Below, piece by piece: positions 1 to 5,304 of a DNA stretch of 6,318 nt (its first letter is position 1; each line of letters opens with the position of its first letter). Below the pieces are notes generated by a model. It was not told the DNA's origin, did not search any database, and saw only the letters and a program-made list of their open reading frames with translations. The DNA comes from Syntrophaceae bacterium. GTDB taxonomy: Bacteria; Desulfobacterota; SM23-61. Both the position numbers and the translations under genes were made by a program. The stretch lies in NCBI GenBank assembly GCA_003154025.1, contig PMCE01000194.1:1542-7859 (forward strand), written 5' to 3'.

Positions 1-2
1 TC

Positions 3-1016
3 TTAATACCCCTCCTGGGCCGCTTCCACAATAGCACGGAGATTACGGAGGGGGGTCTGCAGGGGGACGGCGCATTCGGGGGCGATGATGTCCACGCCCG
101 CTTCAATGCTGTAGCGAACCTGTTTCCGGACGTCCTCAGGGGTTCCGCGGTAAAGAGCCGTGGGGTTGTTGATATTCCCCACCAGGGCCATCTCGTGGTT
201 CACGACTCTTACGGCTTCCCGCGCGTCGACCTGCCATTCGAAATGGTAACCGTCAAACCCGGCTTCCACAAACATCCGCAGACGGTCGGCGCAATTCCCG
301 CAGATGTGCAGGATCATAGGTCCGCCGATTCTCTGGACCAATTCCCGGTGCACTGGCAGGAGAAAATTCCGGTAGGTCTTGGGGCTGACGAGGTCTCCCG
401 TAGCATGGTCCGCCAGGACGACTACGTCCGCTCCGGCCTGGAACTGAGCCTTGGCAAAGAGCACGGTGACCTCTTTCAGCACCTCCAGGAAGCGCTTTAC
501 TTTGTCGGGCTCGACGGCCGACCAGAGGAGGAAATTTTCCGTTCCCGCCATGTGGTAGGAGATCGTCCAGGGTCCCATGACCTTTCCGATGATGGCGACT
601 TCTTCCCCGTATTGCCGGCGGAGCAGACTCAAGGCCTCCAGCACGACCTTCAGGGAGGGCTTCTCCAGGATGTTCTCCGGGATTTGAAGATCTTCCACCC
701 TCTGGAAGGGATGGGTTTTGGCATCGGGCATCATGGAGGGGCTTCCCCAGTCCATCTCGCACCCCAGGGCGGCGGCCTCCTGCTGGACGCTGAATTCGGG
801 CATGATGGCATCAAAGCCCAGGATTTCGTGGCCGGCGGCCGCCAGCTCAGCCATCGGCCGGGGGTCGAGATGGGCCTGGGGGAAGAAGATCCCGGTCTTC
901 TCCATCAGCTCCAGGGTGACGATGGAGGTCGGATTTCCGACCGGCGGCCGGTCGCTTCGGCGTCCACCGAAAAGGGCGGAAAGGAACCGCCTTTTCGGAG
1001 AAATTCTCTGACTCAT
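3..1016 (-). CDS. MtaA/CmuA-like methyltransferase (uroporphyrinogen decarboxylase family)
   Basis: A complete 337-residue protein of the uroporphyrinogen-decarboxylase superfamily, in the branch that includes the methylcobamide:coenzyme M methyltransferases MtaA and MtbA. Known members take a methyl group from a methylated corrinoid protein and pass it to a zinc-activated thiol such as coenzyme M. In bacteria lacking coenzyme M the acceptor may be different, for example tetrahydrofolate. Visible in the sequence are the zinc-ligand pattern H237-x-C239 (in LHICGN) and C315 (in APECAVPL). The family segment GDLVSPKTYRNFLLPVH is at about 207-223 and GNINNPTALYRGTPEDV at about 280-296. The ATG is preceded by GGGGAGG at a 5-nt spacing, which supports the start, and the length is normal for MtaA. 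No signal peptide is visible, so it should be cytosolic. It lies 88 bases downstream of the corrinoid-protein gene on the same strand, which strongly suggests the two work together. A true haem-pathway HemE is unlikely because the H-x-C...C zinc site marks the methyltransferase branch. The actual acceptor and methyl source cannot be told from sequence. Confidence 0.87.
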   Translation of the reverse strand: MSQRISPKRRFLSALFGGRRSDRPPVGNPTSIVTLELMEKTGIFFPQAHLDPRPMAELAAAGHEILGFDAIMPEFSVQQEAAALGCEMDWGSPSMMPDAKTHPFQRVEDLQIPENILEKPSLKVVLEALSLLRRQYGEEVAIIGKVMGPWTISYHMAGTENFLLWSAVEPDKVKRFLEVLKEVTVLFAKAQFQAGADVVVLADHATGDLVSPKTYRNFLLPVHRELVQRIGGPMILHICGNCADRLRMFVEAGFDGYHFEWQVDAREAVRVVNHEMALVGNINNPTALYRGTPEDVRKQVRYSIEAGVDIIAPECAVPLQTPLRNLRAIVEAAQEGY

Positions 1017-1044
1017 CCCAGCCTCCCCATATCCCTAAGCTTTA

Positions 1045-1122
1045 GACGCGAAGACGCCACGACCCGAAGACACGGGGATTCCTCTGTTTCTCCGCGTCCC
1101 AGCGTCATCGCGTCCTCGCGTC
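1045..1122. repeat. Inverted pair of octamer tandem repeats (GACGCGAN) between corrinoid and MtaA-like genes
   Basis: On the plus strand, four 8-nt units occupy 1045-1076: GACGCGAA, GACGCCAC, GACCCGAA, GACACGGG. On the minus strand, four units occupy 1122 down to 1091: GACGCGAG, GACGCGAT, GACGCTGG, GACGCGGA. The two arrays face each other across a 14-nt centre, and about 23 of 32 aligned positions match. The transcript could therefore fold into an imperfect hairpin. The minus-strand array overlaps the 3' end of the corrinoid-protein gene and supplies its TGA at 1107-1105. No T-run follows, so it does not look like a rho-independent terminator. The function is unknown. Confidence 0.75.
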
Positions 1123-1767
1123 ATCCTGCGGCCCTCTTTCCAGCAGTTTCAACGCCAACTCCACGGCGGCCACCGCATCGGCGCCGTATCCGTCCGCCCC
1201 GATCTCTTTGGCAAAAGCCTCGGTCACCGGGGCTCCTCCCACGATGATGTGAGGCTTGTTGGGAGAGGGGGTCTTCCGGATCGCTTCGATGACTTTCCGC
1301 ATTTCCAGCATGGTCGTGGTCAAAAGCGCGGAGAGCCCGACGATTTGCGGTTTGCGCTCCTCGACGGCGGCGAGAAATTTTTCCAGGGGCACGTCGATGC
1401 CCAGGTCGATGACCTCGATGCCGGAGCCCGACATCATGATGGCGACGAGATTCTTGCCGATGTCATGAATGTCTCCCTTGACGGTTCCCAGGACGATGAT
1501 GCCTTTGGCCTTCTGTCCTTCCCGGGAGAAGAGGGGCTGAAGGATCCCGACTCCTTGCTTCATGTTCCGGGCAGCCAGGAGAACATCCGGGACCCAGAGG
1601 TCTCGGGCTTTGAACTCCCGGCCGATGATGGCCATTCCGCCGATCAGTCCCTGATCGAGGATTTCGGCGGCCGAATGGCCGTCCGCCAGGGCTTTCCTGA
1701 CCAGTTCTTCGACCGGGGCAACCTCCGCCTCGCGCAGGGCCGAGTAGAAATCTTCCGGTTTCAGCAA
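1105..1767 (-). CDS. Methyltransferase cognate corrinoid protein (MtbC/MtaC-like, B12-binding)
   Basis: A cytosolic cobamide-carrying protein that shuttles methyl groups between a substrate-specific methyltransferase and an MtaA-like acceptor methyltransferase. Read from the TTG at 1767 it has 220 residues, typical for the family. Residues 1-85 form the helical cap domain, including VPDVLLAARNMKQGVGIL (59-76). Residues 88-210 form the Rossmann-like B12 domain, with the base-off signature D99-x-H101-x-x-G104 (in GDIHDIG), in which H101 is the lower axial cobalt ligand. The domain also has GLSALLTTTM at 144-153 and the IIVGGAP loop at 174-180. The frame stays open upstream to a TTG at 1827, but those 20 codons run through heptamer repeats and encode low-complexity sequence unlike the family. 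I therefore chose 1767, which has GGGAGG at 1773-1778 with a 5-nt spacing. The last few residues and the stop codon fall inside an octamer repeat, so the C-terminal tail is probably not functional. Close relatives serve methanol, methylamines, glycine betaine and methoxylated aromatics. The substrate here is unknown. Confidence 0.9.
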   Translation of the reverse strand: MLKPEDFYSALREAEVAPVEELVRKALADGHSAAEILDQGLIGGMAIIGREFKARDLWVPDVLLAARNMKQGVGILQPLFSREGQKAKGIIVLGTVKGDIHDIGKNLVAIMMSGSGIEVIDLGIDVPLEKFLAAVEERKPQIVGLSALLTTTMLEMRKVIEAIRKTPSPNKPHIIVGGAPVTEAFAKEIGADGYGADAVAAVELALKLLERGPQDDARTR

Positions 1768-1772
1768 TTCTG

Positions 1773-1778
1773 CCTCCC
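1773..1778 (-). promoter_or_regulatory. Ribosome-binding site deciding the corrinoid-protein start
   Basis: The minus strand reads GGGAGG, then CAGAA, then TTG at 1767. This is the only strong Shine-Dalgarno match near the beginning of the conserved domain, and there is no in-frame ATG. It favours a TTG start at 1767 over the TTG at 1827. Confidence 0.65.
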
Positions 1779-1787
1779 ACCATACAT

Positions 1788-1867
1788 AGGAACGAGGTCC
1801 GAGGCACGAGGCTCGAGGCAAGGACAATGAAAATATTTTCGCTCCTCGCGCCTCGTACCTCGTTCCT
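1788..1867. repeat. Large inverted repeat built of heptamers, between crotonase and corrinoid genes
   Basis: The arms at 1788-1810 and 1845-1867 are 23 nt each and match at 21 of 23 positions, around a 34-nt centre. Both arms consist of heptamers of the form GNNCGAG. The left arm reads GAACGAG, GTCCGAG, GCACGAG on the plus strand, and the array runs on past the arm with GCTCGAG. The right arm reads GAACGAG, GTACGAG, GCGCGAG on the minus strand. In the minus-strand transcript one of the two mismatches becomes a G-U pair, so the hairpin would be stable. It begins 3 bases after the crotonase stop codon and ends 10 bases before the corrinoid ribosome-binding site. There is no following U-tract. 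It could be an mRNA processing or stability element, or a mobile or expanding repeat. Confidence 0.8.
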
Positions 1868-1870
1868 GTA

Positions 1871-2662
1871 TTATTTGGCCTTAAAATTCGGCTTCCGCTT
1901 TTCGGCGAAGGCTTTGGGACCTTCGGCGGCGTCTTCGGTCCTCAGAAGGTAGGACTGGAGAACCGATTCCAGACGAAGCCCTTCTTCCAGGGGCAGGGAC
2001 ATCCCCCGGATGATAGCCTCTTTGGCCGCCCGCACCGCCAGGGGGCCGTTCTGCTGGATGGCTTCGGCCATCTTCAAGGCTGTCGGCATGACCTCGGCCG
2101 CGGGGACGACCCGGTTGACCAACCCCAGCCGCAGCGCTTCCTGGGCGTCAATGCGCTGGGCCATCAGGATGATCTCCATGGCCTTGGCGACGGGAATCAT
2201 CCTCGGGAGCCGCTGGGTTCCTCCTGCCCCGGGGATGATCCCCCGGCTGACTTCCAGCAAGCCGAAGGTGGCGTGCTCGGCCGCCACGCGCAGGTCGCAG
2301 GCCAGGGCCATCTCCAACCCGCCGGCCAGGCAGAAGCCGTTGATGGCGGCGATGATGGGCTTCCAAATATTGAGGTTCCGGGTGATTCCGCCGAAGCCGG
2401 GGAGCTTGTCTTCCCGTTCCTTGCGGTCGAAGGGTCCCAGGGAAGCGAGGAGAGGGATCATCTTCTTCAGGTCCGCCCCGGCGGAGAAAGCCTTGTCGCC
2501 CGCCCCGGTGAGAATGGCCACCCAAAGGTCCGGGCTGTCCCGAAACTCCAGCCAGGCCTTGCCCAGTTGTTCGCTCGTCTCGGGGTCGATGGCGTTCATC
2601 GCCTCCGGACGGTTGATGGTGATAATGGCGATCTTTTCTTTCTTTTCAAAAATGACAGGCAT
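1871..2662 (-). CDS. Enoyl-CoA hydratase/isomerase (crotonase) family protein
   Basis: A complete 263-residue crotonase-fold enzyme, the usual length for the family. It probably hydrates a 2-enoyl-CoA thioester in fatty-acid or aromatic/alicyclic acyl-CoA breakdown in the cytosol. The sequence shows ITINRPEAMNAID (14-26) and the CoA/oxyanion-hole segment FSAGADLKKM (59-68). INGFCLAGGLEMALACDL follows at 107-124, with oxyanion glycine G114 and glutamate E117. GLLEVSRGIIPGAGGTQRL is at 134-152, with E137. E117 and E137 correspond to the two catalytic glutamates of classical hydratase (E144 and E164 in the rat enzyme), which favours genuine hydratase activity over isomerase or hydrolase variants. 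LRLGLVNRVVP follows at about 177-187. The ATG has an excellent AAGGAGGAG at a good distance and a near-consensus promoter upstream. The acyl-CoA substrate cannot be inferred. Its position ahead of a corrinoid methyl-transfer pair is unusual, and the link may be only positional. Confidence 0.9.
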   Translation of the reverse strand: MPVIFEKKEKIAIITINRPEAMNAIDPETSEQLGKAWLEFRDSPDLWVAILTGAGDKAFSAGADLKKMIPLLASLGPFDRKEREDKLPGFGGITRNLNIWKPIIAAINGFCLAGGLEMALACDLRVAAEHATFGLLEVSRGIIPGAGGTQRLPRMIPVAKAMEIILMAQRIDAQEALRLGLVNRVVPAAEVMPTALKMAEAIQQNGPLAVRAAKEAIIRGMSLPLEEGLRLESVLQSYLLRTEDAAEGPKAFAEKRKPNFKAK

Positions 2663-2668
2663 GGTTCT

Positions 2669-2674
2669 CCTCCT
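2669..2674 (-). promoter_or_regulatory. Strong ribosome-binding site of the crotonase gene
   Basis: The minus strand carries AGGAGG within AAGGAGGAG, six bases before the ATG at 2662. It confirms the start codon and suggests efficient translation. Confidence 0.8.
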
Positions 2675-2706
2675 TCAAGGGTTCCTTTAAGATCTATCTA
2701 TGTTTT

Positions 2707-2735
2707 TTTATAAGGGAATGGGGGAGGAGTGTCAA
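2707..2735 (-). promoter_or_regulatory. Sigma-70-type promoter for the crotonase gene
   Basis: On the minus strand, a perfect -35 TTGACA (2735-2730) is followed by a 17-nt spacer and the -10 TATAAA (2712-2707). Transcription would start near 2700, giving a leader of roughly 38 nt before the ATG at 2662. Spacing and sequence are close to ideal. It may also drive the corrinoid and MtaA-like genes downstream if transcription passes the 1788-1867 inverted repeat. Confidence 0.75.
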
Positions 2736-2750
2736 GAAAAGAATTGTTCC

Positions 2751-2780
2751 TTGCCTTCCGCAATTCGCTCCCCCTATAAT
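2751..2780 (+). promoter_or_regulatory. Sigma-70-type promoter for the DUF218 gene
   Basis: A perfect -10 TATAAT lies at 2775-2780. TTGCCT at 2751-2756 matches the -35 consensus at four of six positions, with an 18-nt spacer. Transcription would begin near 2787, about 30 nt before the ATG at 2817. The -35 lies only 15 bases beyond the -35 of the opposite-facing crotonase promoter, so the two share one short divergent control region. Confidence 0.6.
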
Positions 2781-2816
2781 TGAAGAGCTCCGCAGAAACC
2801 TTCGAAGGGAGAACGA

Positions 2817-3461
2817 ATGGCCAAGAGCCGCTCCTGGGGACGGAAGCTTCTTTTTTCTCTGCATCTGATCCTCTGGCTGTCCCTTTTGATCATCCTGGCC
2901 CTTGCCTACACCCCCGTCACCCGCTACCTTCTGGGGCCGCTGACGGTTCCGGAAGAGGTAAGGGAGGCGGACTTGATCGTGGTTCTCGGAGGAGGGGTCA
3001 ATCAGGGGCGGTACCTGAACTTGATCTCTTCCCATCGCATGGTGCGGGGAGTCCAGCTCTATTTTGATGGAAAGGCGAAAAAGATCCTCTTCTCCGGGGG
3101 AATCGTGGGCCCGTCCACCGTTTCCGAAGCGGTAGTCTTGAGCCAGGAAGCCAGACGGTTGAGAGTCCCTCCCGAGGACATCCTCCTGGAGAAAAATGCA
3201 AGAAACACCCATGAACAGGCCGTCGAGGTCAAAAAGATCGCCGATTCCCTCAAAATAAAAAGCCTCCTTTTGGTCACCTCCTTCAGCCACATGAAGCGGG
3301 CGTTGATGGCTTTCGAGTATGCCGGCTTCAAAGTCTATCCGGCTTTTGCCGACCCCTATGAAAAATATGCCGATTCTCCCTGGGGTCGTCTGAACCTTTT
3401 GCCTCTGCTGGTCCATGAATACGGCGGGATTGTTTATTATAAAATAAGAGGGTGGATATAA
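2817..3461 (+). CDS. DUF218 / YdcF-like membrane-anchored protein
   Basis: A 214-residue protein with one N-terminal hydrophobic segment (about 11-31) preceded by basic residues, followed by a DUF218 domain (about 52-205). It is likely anchored in the inner membrane with the domain outside, as for the E. coli relatives SanA and ElyC, which affect envelope and peptidoglycan integrity. Motifs visible are DLIVVLGGG (52-60), the acidic SEA after GGIVGPSTV (94-105), the family signature NARNTHEQA (127-135), and TSFSHMKRA (154-162) with the conserved histidine H158. It ends with the usual HEYGGIVYYKIRGW. The biochemical role of the family is poorly defined. The ATG is supported by GGGAG five bases upstream and by its own promoter with a perfect TATAAT. 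It stands alone on the plus strand and points toward the glycosyltransferase gene. Nothing in the window shows what it acts on. Confidence 0.85.
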   Translation: MAKSRSWGRKLLFSLHLILWLSLLIILALAYTPVTRYLLGPLTVPEEVREADLIVVLGGGVNQGRYLNLISSHRMVRGVQLYFDGKAKKILFSGGIVGPSTVSEAVVLSQEARRLRVPPEDILLEKNARNTHEQAVEVKKIADSLKIKSLLLVTSFSHMKRALMAFEYAGFKVYPAFADPYEKYADSPWGRLNLLPLLVHEYGGIVYYKIRGWI

Positions 3462-3468
3462 AAGGCAG

Positions 3469-3531
3469 GCGCGAGGTTCGAGGTACAAGGTACAAGGCAC
3501 AGGGTTCAAGGCAAAGGGCGAAAGGCAAAAA
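3469..3531 (+). repeat. Nine tandem heptamers (GNNCRAG) after the DUF218 gene
   Basis: Starting 8 bases after the stop codon at 3461 are nine consecutive 7-nt units: GCGCGAG, GTTCGAG, GTACAAG, GTACAAG, GCACAGG, GTTCAAG, GCAAAGG, GCGAAAG and GCAAAAA. They decay progressively from the consensus. This is the same heptamer family as the repeat at 1788-1867. The remaining spacer to 3587 also holds two copies of TGACGGGC 16 nt apart (3557-3564 and 3573-3580). I see no promoter or rho-independent terminator in the 126-base gap between the two convergent genes. Confidence 0.75.
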
Positions 3532-3587
3532 TGGAAGATGGGCAGTCGGCAACAAGTGACGGGCAGACCGGCTGACGGGCCGACCTA

Positions 3588-5237
3588 CTACGGGGATTCG
3601 ATCTTCAGCACCCCGTGTTTGAGAAGCCAGAGGAGGTGAAAATCCACCTGCCCCCGCGTGGCCTCGAGGGCCTTCTTCCCCAGTTCCCGCAAGCTGGCCA
3701 GGGACCGGGGCTGCTGAAGAATGCTGTCCAGGAGGAGATTTTCAAGGTCGGGGAAGATACAGACCTGGATATCCTCGTAGCGAACAAGACTTGCGGGGGA
3801 TCGCAGAAACTGCCGTCCGTAATCGGTCAGGTTAATCACGTCCCTGGACGACAGGCGCCGGGAGGGATAATGGGAGAAGGTGGAGGAGAAATCTCCGACC
3901 AGGATTTCGGGGGGTTCGACGGGGTTGAGACTGTACTGCCGAGCCTCCTCCTTCAGTTGCGCCCAAAAATGCTCATACCGCGGGATGAGGTTTGCCCAGC
4001 GATAGGACGAAGCCATCGCCTTTGCCGCTGCCCCCATCCTGGACCTCAGATTCGGTTCGCCGCCCAGCCACAGAATGGACGACCTCAATTTTTCCAGGTC
4101 TACGGCTACCATCTGGGAGAGATAAAGCCGCGCCATGGAGGGGTCCAGAATGCCGAAGTTATCCCGGAGAAATTCGGGCAGCCCGTCCGTCCAGGTCGTG
4201 GGAAGGAGAAAACCTTCCCTCCCCTCGGTGATGAAATCCCGATAACCGCTGAAGTCGGAGATGACCACCGGCAGCCCCGAGGCCATCGCTTCCACGGTCG
4301 AAAGGCCGAAGGTTTCCTGGAAGTTATCGATGATGGAAAGGTAAAAATCAGCGGCCTGGTACAGCTTCCTCTTCACTTCGGGCTGGAAGTTGGGGAAGAG
4401 GAAGACCTTTTTCTGCAGCCCCATCTGGCCGATCATGGACTCCAGGAGGGCGGTGTCCGAGGCCTGCCCTCCGCCGGCGATGATGAAGACCAGGTTCCGC
4501 AGTTCCCGCCGGGATTCCATCTGGGCGAACAACTCCAGGACCGGGGCCCAATCGGCCTTGTGGCGGAGGGAGATCCGGCCCCCGGAAAGGGCCACCACCG
4601 AATCCGGGGAGAAGTGGAAGAAGGCCCGGGCTTCCTTCCGGTCTTCCTCCTGGAAGAAGGAATCCTCGATCCCGAGGGGAATCCGCTCGAGACGGACATG
4701 GGTATGGAAGGTGACGCCCGTCCTTTCCCGCAGCTGCTTTCCCACCCAGCCGAGCCCCTTCTCCAAGGCTCGCTGGGCGCTGGGGCTGGAACAGACGATG
4801 CCGTCATAAGGAGCCAGTCCCGCCAGGAGCAGCTCCAGGTAGCGGGAATTCATGAAAACGCTGTCGATGGAATGGGTCATGCCGGTGATGGGGAAGGGGA
4901 CCCGGGCCAGACGGTTCCGCAGGCCGATGAGATAGGGCATGGAGTAGGTACAATCCCCCTGATGGAAGATATCAAACTCCTGCTCCCGGAGGGTTTCCGC
5001 CACGGCCACCTGGAGGTTGGTGTGGACCCGTTCGCGGAGCTTAGCGTCCGGAACCAATCGCTCCAGGCGTTCCCGGAATTTTTCGCTTTGATTCAGATCG
5101 GGGCAGAAAAAGTGATAGGCATCGAAACGGCCATACGTAAGCAGGGCTTTTAAAAACCCCTCGTTCCCCAGGGGACGACCCGTGCGGAATCCCGCATCCC
5201 CGGAATCCATGAAGAGATCGACGCTGCCGAAACGCAT
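3588..5237 (-). CDS. GT4-like glycosyltransferase with C-terminal extension
   Basis: A 549-residue protein whose first ~430 residues look like a GT-B fold, family 4-type glycosyltransferase. Such enzymes transfer a sugar from a nucleotide donor in cell-surface polysaccharide, glycolipid or similar synthesis, and act at the cytosolic face. The acceptor-side half begins MRFGSVDLFMDSGDAGFRTG and includes GLAPYDGIVCSS (140-151). The donor-side half starts near LERIPLGI (183-190). It shows SGGRISLRHK (218-227), with the arginine and lysine (R221, K227) usual in the GRL...KG motif. It also has FIIAGGG (251-257) and the hallmark E308-x7-E316 in ETFGLSTVEAMASGLPVV. Residues from about 440 to 549 go beyond a normal GT4 and are not recognised. 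The segment LASLRELGKKALEAT...HLLWLLKHGVLKI could be a small helical or winged-helix domain. The ATG start is conventional, but the upstream GGCGGGGG is only a moderate ribosome-binding site. The PLP-enzyme gene ends 67 bases upstream on the same strand. Donor and acceptor are unknown. Confidence 0.82.
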   Translation of the reverse strand: MRFGSVDLFMDSGDAGFRTGRPLGNEGFLKALLTYGRFDAYHFFCPDLNQSEKFRERLERLVPDAKLRERVHTNLQVAVAETLREQEFDIFHQGDCTYSMPYLIGLRNRLARVPFPITGMTHSIDSVFMNSRYLELLLAGLAPYDGIVCSSPSAQRALEKGLGWVGKQLRERTGVTFHTHVRLERIPLGIEDSFFQEEDRKEARAFFHFSPDSVVALSGGRISLRHKADWAPVLELFAQMESRRELRNLVFIIAGGGQASDTALLESMIGQMGLQKKVFLFPNFQPEVKRKLYQAADFYLSIIDNFQETFGLSTVEAMASGLPVVISDFSGYRDFITEGREGFLLPTTWTDGLPEFLRDNFGILDPSMARLYLSQMVAVDLEKLRSSILWLGGEPNLRSRMGAAAKAMASSYRWANLIPRYEHFWAQLKEEARQYSLNPVEPPEILVGDFSSTFSHYPSRRLSSRDVINLTDYGRQFLRSPASLVRYEDIQVCIFPDLENLLLDSILQQPRSLASLRELGKKALEATRGQVDFHLLWLLKHGVLKIESP

Positions 5238-5304
5238 GCTGCCCCCGCCTTTTCGTCCCGGAACCTTCGGGGGGATTCATCCCCGGGCTCCCGTTGAAGA
5301 TCTC

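Noticed and set aside
195..1247. A 350-codon open frame on the plus strand across the MtaA-like gene and the 1017-1104 spacer.
   Set aside because: It is antisense to two well-supported genes and ends in low-complexity arginine/proline sequence made from the octamer repeat. It has no domain.
1768..1827. A 20-residue N-terminal extension of the corrinoid protein starting at TTG 1827.
   Set aside because: It is translated from heptamer repeats, has no good ribosome-binding site and is unlike the family N terminus. The TTG at 1767 has GGGAGG at proper spacing.
1249..1830. A 193-codon plus-strand open frame antisense to the corrinoid-protein gene.
   Set aside because: Its composition is repetitive (D, G, F, Q-rich) with no motif. 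The opposite strand encodes an unmistakable B12-binding protein.
2694..3509. A 271-codon minus-strand open frame covering the DUF218 gene.
   Set aside because: It runs antisense through a clear DUF218 gene, its promoter region and part of the heptamer array. It has no domain of its own.
3469..3531. The heptamer array considered as a CRISPR array.
   Set aside because: The units are 7 nt, contiguous and have no spacers, so this is a degenerate tandem repeat.
3545..3584. Possible terminator stem GTCGGC/GCCGAC between the convergent genes.
   Set aside because: The stem is only 6 bp with a 28-nt loop, and the nearest T-run is too far away for a rho-independent terminator.
3615..5153. A 512-codon open frame on the plus strand, antisense to the glycosyltransferase gene.
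   Set aside because: Its translation is rich in G, P, E and Q with no recognisable domain. It is a by-product of GC-rich codon use in the real gene opposite, which has clear GT4 motifs.
5271..5284. A 14-nt palindrome, GGGGATTCATCCCC, upstream of the glycosyltransferase gene.
   Set aside because: It is a short G/C-dominated stem in a GC-rich spacer, with no T-run and no second copy in the window. An operator role cannot be supported.
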